A stretch of DNA of 12,495 bases, taken from the NCBI GenBank assembly GCA_934643765.1, contig CAKUCT010000032.1, forward strand, positions 1-12,495, written 5' to 3'. The position numbers and the translations under genes are program-made. Shown here in pieces: positions 1-6,350 of the stretch (its first letter is position 1; every line of letters begins with the position of its first letter). Below the pieces are notes generated by a model. The model made no database searches. It saw only the letters and a list, made by a program, of their open reading frames with translations, and was not told where the DNA came from. The stretch comes from an uncultured Oscillospiraceae bacterium (GTDB lineage Bacteria; Bacillota; Clostridia; Oscillospirales; Oscillospiraceae).

Positions 1-160
1 CCTCAATGTTCCCGACTTTAAAAAAGATCGCCACGCCGAACACCACTTCCGCGACCAGCGCGGCCATGATGATCAGCTTCCCCGCCATGCCGGAGCCCGC
101 GGACGGGCGCCGCACGGCGGCTGGCTTCCTGGATTTGTGTTTTGTCATTTCTCGCTTCAT
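1..160 (-). CDS. divIB: Cell division protein DivIB/FtsQ, N-terminal part (cut by window edge)
   Basis: Only the first 53 codons are present; the frame is open to the window edge. Seen: a basic cytoplasmic tail (MKREMTKHKSRK..., about residues 1-26), one hydrophobic membrane segment (about 27-48), then FFKVGNIE, which is how the extracytoplasmic POTRA domain of FtsQ/DivIB proteins usually begins. The family is a bitopic divisome protein that forms a complex with FtsL and DivIC and links it to the FtsW-PBP synthase. The ATG at 160 is chosen because GGGGAG lies 6 nt upstream; an in-frame ATG at 148 has a poorer ribosome site. It follows murA after a 100-nt gap, the position divIB/ftsQ often takes at the end of dcw clusters. 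The catch is that only the tail, membrane segment and first strand are visible, so the assignment leans on context. Confidence 0.8.
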   Translation of the reverse strand, partial: MKREMTKHKSRKPAAVRRPSAGSGMAGKLIIMAALVAEVVFGVAIFFKVGNIE

Positions 161-172
161 ATGACTCTCCCC

Positions 173-254
173 GCCGGAATGCCTCCGGCAGTGTTATACC
201 GTAACGCGCTGTGCAGGACGCTTTGCCGGAGGCGCGCGTCTGCGCAGGCGCAGA
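173..254 (-). promoter_or_regulatory. Structured leader of divIB with competing hairpins
   Basis: The murA-divIB gap holds three inverted repeats. Plus 239-245 pairs with 248-254 (7 bp, 2-nt apex, or 6 bp with a 4-nt loop). Plus 181-190 (GCCTCCGGCA) pairs perfectly with 224-233 (10 bp, 33-nt loop). Plus 173-178 (GCCGGA) pairs with 184-189 (6 bp, 5-nt loop). The last two share the arm at 184-189, so they cannot form together. The downstream one ends just before the divIB Shine-Dalgarno (about 162-172). No T-run follows any of them on the minus strand, so they do not look like a terminator. A role in RNA stability or translation of divIB is inference; no known riboswitch class was recognised. 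Confidence 0.45.
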
Positions 255-260
255 TAGATT

Positions 261-1544
261 TCATTCGTTATTATACACGAAAGGCGCTGGAATATCTACA
301 CTTTTTATGCCGGCGCCCAGATTTTTAAGATTTTGTTCCAGTTGATCGTATCCGCGCCGCAGATGGTCAAGCCCTGCGAGAGTGCTGTCTCCTTCCGCCG
401 CCAGCGCCGCAATCACAAGCGCCGCCGCGCCGCGAAGATCGACTGCGCGAAGCGCCGCTCCATGCAGGCGTTCTGTTCCCCGGACGCGCGCCGTGCGGCC
501 TTCGACCGCAAGATCGGCCCCGAGCTTCCGAAGCTCCGGCACATGCAAAAAACGCTTTTCAAAGACCGCCTCATGAAATACGCTTTCCCCTTGCGCGCGC
601 AAAAGACTCGCCATGACAAGCGCCTGCGCATCGGTTGGAAAGCCGGGATACGGCGCCGTGACAACCGGCTCCGGCGCGCGAAGACGGCCGCGGCTCTGCA
701 GCCGGATGGTCCCGGGCCGGGTTTCAACCGTGCAGCCCGCCTGGCGCAGCGTGTCGATAACCGTTAAAAGCAGCCTGCCGTCCGTTCTTTGCAGCTCGAT
801 ATCCCCACCGCAGCCGGCTGCCGCGCAGAGATAGGTTGCCGTCTCAATCCGGTCCGGCAAAATGGTATATGTTGCGCCGTGCAGCTGCCGCACGCCGCGG
901 ATCTCCAAATCAGGCCCGCCCGCGCCGTCAATCTCCGCGCCTGCCGCGCGCAGAAAGCCAATGAGATCTATAATCTCCGGCTCGCGCGCCGCGCCGCAAA
1001 GGCGCACGGTATGCTCTCCCGCCGCGCAGGCGAGCAGAACGTTCTCCGTCGCGCCGACGCTTGGGAACGGCAGCGTAATCTCGCCCCCGCGCCGCGTGGG
1101 CCACGCGGCCTGCAGCGCATCGTGCAAAAAACAAAAGCGCACGCCAAGCTGCGAGAGCGAGCGCACATGAAGGTCTATCGGCCGGTCACCCAGCGGGCAC
1201 CCGCCCGGAAGCGCCAGCTCCGCCTGCGAAAAGCGCGCAAGCAGCGCGCCGAGAAACACAATCGACGAGCGCATTCTCGACGCAAGATGCTTTGGCACAC
1301 AGCTTCTGCAAAGCCCCGCGGGGTCAATGCACAGTGTACTCCCCTCGCGCTTTGTCCGGCAGCCGAGGCCCTCCAGAATTTCCAGCGCCGTCTCCACATC
1401 CGCAATATCCGGGCAGTTATGTAACACACACGGCGAGCTGCACAGGCAGCATGCCGCCAGAATGGGCAGCACGCTGTTTTTTGCGCCGTGAATCCGGACC
1501 GTGCCGTCCAGGCGCGCGCCGCCTTGCAGACAAAGCTGCTTCAT
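261..1544 (-). CDS. murA: UDP-N-acetylglucosamine 1-carboxyvinyltransferase (MurA)
   Basis: Cytoplasmic enzyme that transfers enolpyruvate from PEP to UDP-GlcNAc, the first committed step of peptidoglycan synthesis. The 427-residue length suits the EPSP synthase-like family. Catalytic residues are visible: Lys22 in GAKN, Cys116 in the loop LPGGCPLGDRP (equivalent of E. coli Cys115, the fosfomycin target), Asp305 in GFPTDAQ, Arg331 in KRFLHVPEL and Arg371 in VDLRGAA. The Cys in place of Asp predicts fosfomycin-sensitive chemistry. The ATG at 1544 has GGAGG 8 nt upstream, but that site lies in a strong hairpin. It sits between murG and divIB, where Bacillus has murB. Odd: 17 cysteines, about 4% of residues, many outside the active site, and the gene looks especially rich in Arg/Ala codons. 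A paralogue elsewhere (many Bacillota have two) is possible. Confidence 0.96.
   Translation of the reverse strand: MKQLCLQGGARLDGTVRIHGAKNSVLPILAACCLCSSPCVLHNCPDIADVETALEILEGLGCRTKREGSTLCIDPAGLCRSCVPKHLASRMRSSIVFLGALLARFSQAELALPGGCPLGDRPIDLHVRSLSQLGVRFCFLHDALQAAWPTRRGGEITLPFPSVGATENVLLACAAGEHTVRLCGAAREPEIIDLIGFLRAAGAEIDGAGGPDLEIRGVRQLHGATYTILPDRIETATYLCAAAGCGGDIELQRTDGRLLLTVIDTLRQAGCTVETRPGTIRLQSRGRLRAPEPVVTAPYPGFPTDAQALVMASLLRAQGESVFHEAVFEKRFLHVPELRKLGADLAVEGRTARVRGTERLHGAALRAVDLRGAAALVIAALAAEGDSTLAGLDHLRRGYDQLEQNLKNLGAGIKSVDIPAPFVYNNE
270..298 (-). promoter_or_regulatory. Candidate sigma-A promoter for divIB inside the 3' end of murA
   Basis: On the minus strand TAGATA (298-293, 4 of 6 matches to TTGACA) is followed after exactly 17 bp by TATAAT (275-270, a perfect -10). 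A start about 7 nt downstream would fall at the murA stop codon, giving a leader of about 100 nt that contains the hairpins before divIB. The -10 lies over the last murA codons (VYNN), a locally AT-rich patch in a GC-rich gene. This would let divIB and genes beyond the window be transcribed apart from the rest of the operon. Coincidence is possible because the codons themselves favour this sequence. Confidence 0.5.
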
Positions 1545-1553
1545 ATCTCATTC

Positions 1554-1600
1554 CTCCGCATCATGGGCAATTTCTCCCCATCCTATGCGGAGCTTTTTTT
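1554..1600 (+). terminator. Hairpin with T-run (plus-strand intrinsic terminator) over the murA ribosome site
   Basis: In the murG-murA gap, CTCCGCAT (1554-1561) pairs with ATGCGGAG (1585-1592), and inside it ATGGG (1563-1567) pairs with CCCAT (1577-1581). Read on the plus strand the stem is followed by C and seven T (1594-1600), the form of a rho-independent terminator that would stop transcription antisense to murG. Read on the minus strand there is no T-run after the stem, so operon transcription should pass. There the stem takes up four of the five bases of GGAGG (1557-1553), the murA Shine-Dalgarno, and could limit murA translation unless ribosomes leaving murG melt it. Confidence 0.6.
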
Positions 1601-2727
1601 CACCGTTCCTGCATCAGCTCCAGCGCCGTTTCAAAAATCCGCTGCGCCGAGTCGACCACGGCCAGACTCGAAGCCGCCTTGCGCATGGCGCTGCTGCGGG
1701 TTTTATCGAGCAGAATCTCCCGCGCGGTATCAAACAGCAGCTTTCCGCTGCACCCCGCCTCCGGCACCACCACAGCCGCACCGCGGCTCTGCAGCACCAG
1801 GGCATTTTTTTCCTGATGATTGTTCGTCACATTGGGACTTGGCACCATGATGCACGGCAGCGCGCTGGCGCAGACCTCGCTGATGGTCGCCGCGCCCGCG
1901 CGGCAGATAATGAGATCCGCCGCCGCCATGCACGTCGGCATGTCAAAAATATACTCGCGCATGTCGATGGCCGGGTACGCCGGAAGATCAACGCCGAGCT
2001 CCTTGACATACTGCGGCATCCAGCGCCAGCCGAAGCTCCCCGTCGCGTGCAGGTGCTGAAAGGGAGTCCCTGCGTCGCATTCGCACTTCATGAATTCCGC
2101 GATCATTTTGTTCATTTCCCGCGCGCCGAGGCTTCCCCAGCACGAGACAATAAACGGCCGCTCATCGAGACCCAGCTTTTGCCTTGCCTGCTCGCGGTGC
2201 GTAAATAAAAACGCCTCGCGCACCGGCGTGCCGGTGACGACGACCTTATCCGGGTTATGATAGGACGTCCGGCTCTCTTCAAACGAGACCATGATCCGGT
2301 CGACCTGCTTTTCCACCATCTTCGTCGTCAGCCCCGGTACGGCGTTCGACTCATGCACCATCGTGCGCATGCCGAGCCTTGCGCCCTCGCTGAGCGCGGG
2401 GTAGCTTGCATAGCCGCCGGTGCCGATGATGATATCCGGCTGGAATTCTTTTAGAATCCGCCGCACCTTGCTTCTCGACTCTGCCAGATGGGCCGCCGTC
2501 TCCAGATTGTGCAGCACCGCCGCCGGGGTAAGCCTGCGCTGAAAATTAGAAATTTTCAGCGTCTCAAGCCGGAAGCCTTCGCGCGGGACGATCTTGTTTT
2601 CCATGCCGTCCTCCGCGCCGATAAACAGAATCTTGCAGCCGGGCCGGCGCTGCTCAAACAGTCTTGCAACCGCGATGGCCGGGTAGATGTGTCCGCCCGT
2701 ACCGCCGCAGGTAAATACCACATTCAT
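1600..2727 (-). CDS. murG: UDP-GlcNAc:lipid I N-acetylglucosaminyltransferase (MurG)
   Basis: Peripheral membrane GT-B glycosyltransferase that adds GlcNAc to lipid I, forming lipid II. Family motifs in order (375-residue numbering): GGTGGHIYPA near 8-17, GTGGYASYP near 102-110 and HESNAVPGLTT near 125-135 in the acceptor half; then WGSLGAREMN near 197-206, CRAGAATISE near 275-284 and NNHQEKNA near 302-309 in the UDP-GlcNAc half. The start is placed at ATG 2727, which has GGAGG 5 nt upstream. A TTG at 2742 would add five residues (TEAS-type) before the motif-rich N-terminus and has no such site. The start is 11 nt after the ftsW stop, which suggests coupling. The usual GGS(Q/L)GA loop reads WGSLGA here, with Trp for the first Gly. 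Confidence 0.96.
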   Translation of the reverse strand: MNVVFTCGGTGGHIYPAIAVARLFEQRRPGCKILFIGAEDGMENKIVPREGFRLETLKISNFQRRLTPAAVLHNLETAAHLAESRSKVRRILKEFQPDIIIGTGGYASYPALSEGARLGMRTMVHESNAVPGLTTKMVEKQVDRIMVSFEESRTSYHNPDKVVVTGTPVREAFLFTHREQARQKLGLDERPFIVSCWGSLGAREMNKMIAEFMKCECDAGTPFQHLHATGSFGWRWMPQYVKELGVDLPAYPAIDMREYIFDMPTCMAAADLIICRAGAATISEVCASALPCIMVPSPNVTNNHQEKNALVLQSRGAAVVVPEAGCSGKLLFDTAREILLDKTRSSAMRKAASSLAVVDSAQRIFETALELMQER

Positions 2728-2738
2728 AGAAGCCTCCG

Positions 2739-3926
2739 TCAAAGCAGCTTATTGTCGTTCTGCCGCGAAATGCTCAGGATGAGCCCCACCTCAAACAGCT
2801 GAATCAGAAGCGCCGTGCCGCCGTAGGAGAAAAACGGCAGTGAAATGCCGGTGGCCGGCAGGAAGTTCGTCACAACGCCGATGTTCAAAAACACCTGCAA
2901 CGCCAGATGCGTCGTCAGTCCCGCCGCCATCAGCGCGCCAAAACGGTCGCGCGCGTGCATGGCAATCCAGTAGCCGCGGATGATCAGCAGCATGAACAAA
3001 ATCAGCACGACCATCGCGCCAACAAAGCCCAGCTCTTCGCAGAGAATCGGGAAAATATAGTCGTTGTGCTCTTCAGGAAGATAGAGATATTTCTGTCTCG
3101 ATCTTCCAAGGCCAAGGCCCATCAGGCCGCCAGAGCCGATGGCGTATAAGGACTGCAGAATCTGATAGCCGTCGCCCGCCGGGTCGGAGGCCGGGTCGCG
3201 CCAGGCCGTCACGCGCGCGCTGGCATAGCCCATGGTGTTCAGATAGATCACCGCGAACAGCGCAACCGCCGCCGCGCCGATGCCGAACCATTTGAGCTCC
3301 GTGCCGCCCAGGAACATCATGGATGCGCCGATGGCAAGCAGGATCAGAATACAGGAAAAATGCTTCTCCAGCGCGACCAGCCCGCAGATCAGCACCAGAA
3401 TCACCGCAAACGGCAACACGCCGTAGCGGAAGGTCTGCATCTTTTCGCGGTAGGTCGACATGAGGGCCGCAAAGGTCATCACGACCGCAACTTTTGCCAG
3501 CTCCGAGGGCTGGAAGGAGGTAAAGCCAATCCAGATCCAGCGCTTCGCGCCGCCCTCCTCCGTGCCGAAAATCGGGACGAGCATCAGAAAGAACACCGTC
3601 ACCGCCAGCACAATGAACGACACGCTTCGCCAGAGCTGATAGTTGATGCGCGAGATGAACAGCATCACGCCGATGCCGAGCACGGCGAAAATCGCCTGCC
3701 GGGCAAAATAATAGGTGGAGTTTCCCTCTTTGAAATACGCTCTTGCGTAGCTCGACGAGAACACCATGATGACACCGATGGTCACAAGCAGCACCACCAG
3801 CACCAGAAACGGCAGATCGAGAAGACCGCGCTCGTCGAGCATGACCGTGCCGTTTTTATTCCGCTGCACCGGCAGTCGTTCGCCCTGGCTGCTGACAAAA
3901 GAAACATTGGATGCGCTGCTTTGCAT
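2739..3926 (-). CDS. ftsW: SEDS peptidoglycan glycosyltransferase FtsW/SpoVE
   Basis: Polytopic membrane enzyme that polymerises lipid II into glycan strands and works with a cognate class B PBP, probably the one at 7832-10225. About ten hydrophobic segments follow a soluble N-terminal tail of about 36 residues. SEDS landmarks (395-residue numbering): RWIWIGFTSFQPSELAK near 129-145, a long extracytoplasmic loop, LPEEHNDYIF near 283-292 with the conserved Asp289, EELG just after, and LPFFSYGGTALL near the C-terminus. A longer reading from GTG 3986 would overlap mraY and add 20 unlike residues; ATG 3926 is preferred because AAAGGAG lies 6 nt upstream and 20 nt separate it from mraY. Sequence alone does not separate vegetative FtsW from sporulation SpoVE, and one protein may serve both. 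Confidence 0.94.
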   Translation of the reverse strand: MQSSASNVSFVSSQGERLPVQRNKNGTVMLDERGLLDLPFLVLVVLLVTIGVIMVFSSSYARAYFKEGNSTYYFARQAIFAVLGIGVMLFISRINYQLWRSVSFIVLAVTVFFLMLVPIFGTEEGGAKRWIWIGFTSFQPSELAKVAVVMTFAALMSTYREKMQTFRYGVLPFAVILVLICGLVALEKHFSCILILLAIGASMMFLGGTELKWFGIGAAAVALFAVIYLNTMGYASARVTAWRDPASDPAGDGYQILQSLYAIGSGGLMGLGLGRSRQKYLYLPEEHNDYIFPILCEELGFVGAMVVLILFMLLIIRGYWIAMHARDRFGALMAAGLTTHLALQVFLNIGVVTNFLPATGISLPFFSYGGTALLIQLFEVGLILSISRQNDNKLL

Positions 3927-3946
3927 GGGAAACTCCTTTCCGATTT

Positions 3947-4927
3947 TTAATATCTGCCAATGACGCCGGCATACGCCAGCACGCACATGACCACCGTGAC
4001 GCTGACAAAGACCGTCACGATCTTCACCTCGCTCCAGCCGCCCATTTCAAAATGGTGGTGGATCGGGGTCATGCGGAAGATGCGCTTGCCGTGGGTAAGC
4101 TTGAAATATGTGACCTGCATGATGACCGAAAGCGTCTCTACAATATACACAAAGCCGACCAGGATCAGAACCAGGGGCATATCCAGCGCAAACGCCAGGC
4201 CGCAGACCATACCGCCGAGGAACAGCGAGCCGGTGTCTCCCATGAAGACCTTCGCCGGGTGGAAATTGTAGATCAGGAAGCCTGCCAGGCCGCCTGCCAG
4301 AGACGCCGGCAGCAGCGCAAGCGTCGTCTTGCCCCACATCCAGGCCGTCACGGCGAAGAACACCATCACCGGCAGCGTCACGCCGGAGGCCAGGCCGTCA
4401 ATGCCGTCGGTGAGATTCACCGCGTTCACGCAGCCGACAATCACAAACATGGCAAAGACCATGTAGACAATCCAGTTGATCTGGAAGCTGACGTTCCAGA
4501 ACGGGATATAAAGATCGCACGTCAGATCCCCGTTCCAGCGCAGCAGCGCCAGATACGCACCCGCCGCCGCCAGCTGCAGCGCAAACTTCTGCAGTGCCGT
4601 CAGGCCGAGATTGCGCTTGTACTTGACCTTCATAAAATCGTCCAGAAAGCCGATCAGGCCATAGATCAGCGCAAAGGCCAGCACATAAAGGTGCGTCCGC
4701 TCGCCCGCGAGCATGCTCCGCCAGCCGCCCGCAACCGTGCACAGTATGGCCGCGGCCATAAACATAAGGCCGCCCATTGTCGGCGTGCCGGCCTTGGAAT
4801 TGTGCCAGCTGGGGCCAACTTCACGGATAGACTGCCCGGCCTTGAGCGCGCGCAGCGCGGGAATCAACAACTTTCCAAATACAACGGCCAATACGAACGC
4901 GCATACGGCCACAACACATGCTTGCAT
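3947..4927 (-). CDS. mraY: Phospho-N-acetylmuramoyl-pentapeptide transferase (MraY)
   Basis: Integral membrane enzyme that moves phospho-MurNAc-pentapeptide from UDP to undecaprenyl phosphate, giving lipid I. The 326-residue length and ten-helix pattern fit the family. Visible signatures: HNSKAGTPTMGG (42-53), the acidic pair in GFLDDFMK (Asp96-Asp97), NLTDGIDGLASG (171-182), FMGDTGSLFLGG (228-239, Asp231) and the histidine loop MTPIHHHFEMGGWSE (286-300, His290-292). The ATG at 4927 has GGAGG 9 nt upstream. It lies 43 nt after murF and 20 nt before ftsW; in Bacillus-type clusters murD sits in that second interval, and no trace of it is present here. Confidence 0.97.
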   Translation of the reverse strand: MQACVVAVCAFVLAVVFGKLLIPALRALKAGQSIREVGPSWHNSKAGTPTMGGLMFMAAAILCTVAGGWRSMLAGERTHLYVLAFALIYGLIGFLDDFMKVKYKRNLGLTALQKFALQLAAAGAYLALLRWNGDLTCDLYIPFWNVSFQINWIVYMVFAMFVIVGCVNAVNLTDGIDGLASGVTLPVMVFFAVTAWMWGKTTLALLPASLAGGLAGFLIYNFHPAKVFMGDTGSLFLGGMVCGLAFALDMPLVLILVGFVYIVETLSVIMQVTYFKLTHGKRIFRMTPIHHHFEMGGWSEVKIVTVFVSVTVVMCVLAYAGVIGRY

Positions 4928-4970
4928 GTGAATTATCCTCCGGTATTCTTTTCTGTCCTGGCGCGGCGGA

Positions 4971-6350
4971 TTACTCCTCGCGCGCCGTATCGTTGAGGAA
5001 CAGCTCCAGCGAGCGCTCCATCTTCATGCCGCGGCTGCCCTTGAATAAGATGACATCGCCCTCGGCCGCGCGCATTCTGAGCATGCGCGCCAGATCCTCG
5101 TGCGTGTCAAAATGCTCGGTATTCTTGGGCGGCATGCCGCCTGTGATCGCGCCCGTCACCGTGCGCACCGAATGCGCGCCGTAGGTAAAGAGCATATCGG
5201 CCTTCTGCGCAACCAGCCGACCGATGCGGTAGTGCTCCGCGCTGGAGCGGTTGCCAAGCTCCAGCATATCGCCGAGCACAGCGATGCGGTGCCCCGTTGT
5301 TTTGATGCTGGCCAGTACGCCAAGCGCCGCCTCTGTCGACTCGGGGCCCGCGTTGTAGCAGTCCTCGATGATCGTCATGCCGTTTTTCTCATAAATTTTC
5401 TGGCGCATGCCGGTATTCTGGAAGCCAGAGAGCTCATTCTGAATCGTCTCGGGCTTGACCCCCAGCAAAAGCGCCGCAGTCGCCGCGGCCAGCGCGTTAT
5501 AGACCGTGTGGCGGCCCAGAACCGGCACGAACAGCTCAAACTCATGGTGAAAGCCGCTTACGTGGAAGCGCATGCCGTCTTCCATCTCCTGAATGTCGCT
5601 GGCAATGACATCGCAGGCGTGGTTCTCAATGCCGTAATAGTATTTTTTATGTCCGCCGTCGCCGCGCACGTTCCAAAGAAGCGGCTCGTCGCCGTTGAGA
5701 ATGCCGACGCCGTCCCTCGCTTCGCCGCGCATGATCTCCAGCTTTGCCTGCAGAATGCCCTCGCGGCTTCCCAGGTGCTCAATGTGCATCGTGCCGATGT
5801 TGGTGATCACCGCCAGATCCGGCCGGGCGATTTTGCTGAGATACTCCATCTCGCCGAAATGGTTCATGCCCATCTCCAGAACGAGCAGCTGTGTGTCGTC
5901 CGGCATGTGCATGATCGTCATCGGAAGGCCGAGGTTGTTGTTGTGGTTTCCCTCGGTCTTGGCCGTGCGGAAATCCTTCTGCAGGACGCTTGCGATCATT
6001 TCCTTCGTCGTCGTCTTGCCGACGCTTCCGGTGATGCCGACCACTTTCACGCCCATCATCCGGCGGTAGCCCGCGGCGATCGCGCCGTAGGCCTTGAGCG
6101 TATCCTCCACGACGATGCACGGCACGCCGTCTGCCGCCTTTGTGACCAGCGCCGCCGCGGCGCCGGCCGCCATTGCCGCGGGGATGAACGCATGGCCGTC
6201 CACCCGCTCGCCCGGAAGCGCCACAAAGAGGTCTCCCGGCTTTACAACGCGCGAATCAGACTCGATGCCCGTCGCGCAGAGCTCTTCATATTCCGGTGCG
6301 ACGCTGCCGTCGCACCACTGTGCAAGCTGCTTTAATGTCAATTCTTTCAT
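4971..6350 (-). CDS. murF: UDP-N-acetylmuramoyl-tripeptide--D-alanyl-D-alanine ligase (MurF)
   Basis: ATP-dependent cytoplasmic Mur ligase that adds D-Ala-D-Ala to UDP-MurNAc-tripeptide, the last soluble step. In its 459 residues: an N-terminal substrate domain with GIESDSR near 28-34, the P-loop GITGSVGKTT (105-114), TEGNHNNNLGLP (132-143), LEMGMNHFGEM (158-168), NIGTMHIEHLGS (184-195), Lys203 as the likely carbamylated lysine, NALAA (285-289), EDCYNAGPES (329-338) and, close to the C-terminus, FKGSRGMKME. GNHNNN together with NAGP is typical of MurF rather than MurE. The ATG overlaps the murE stop by 4 nt (ATGA) with a GGAG site 8 nt upstream inside murE, so translation is probably coupled. 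Confidence 0.96.
   Translation of the reverse strand: MKELTLKQLAQWCDGSVAPEYEELCATGIESDSRVVKPGDLFVALPGERVDGHAFIPAAMAAGAAAALVTKAADGVPCIVVEDTLKAYGAIAAGYRRMMGVKVVGITGSVGKTTTKEMIASVLQKDFRTAKTEGNHNNNLGLPMTIMHMPDDTQLLVLEMGMNHFGEMEYLSKIARPDLAVITNIGTMHIEHLGSREGILQAKLEIMRGEARDGVGILNGDEPLLWNVRGDGGHKKYYYGIENHACDVIASDIQEMEDGMRFHVSGFHHEFELFVPVLGRHTVYNALAAATAALLLGVKPETIQNELSGFQNTGMRQKIYEKNGMTIIEDCYNAGPESTEAALGVLASIKTTGHRIAVLGDMLELGNRSSAEHYRIGRLVAQKADMLFTYGAHSVRTVTGAITGGMPPKNTEHFDTHEDLARMLRMRAAEGDVILFKGSRGMKMERSLELFLNDTAREE

Noticed and set aside
191..223. Second divIB promoter from TATAAC in the gap
   Set aside because: The -10 is good but no -35-like hexamer lies 16-18 bp upstream; the bases belong to a hairpin loop.
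2728..2742. Longer murG start at TTG 2742
   Set aside because: ATG 2727 has GGAGG 5 nt upstream and places the GGTGGH motif at the usual distance from the N-terminus.
3927..3986. Longer ftsW start at GTG 3986
   Set aside because: It would overlap the mraY end by 40 nt and lacks a ribosome site, while ATG 3926 has AAAGGAG at good spacing.
3911..4996. 361-codon plus-strand open frame antisense to mraY
   Set aside because: Translation is dominated by His, Gln and Arg, the reverse complement of membrane-helix codons; not protein-like.
5100..6335. 411-codon plus-strand open frame antisense to murF
   Set aside because: Same codon-bias shadow; its translation is Arg/His/Val-rich with no recognisable domain.
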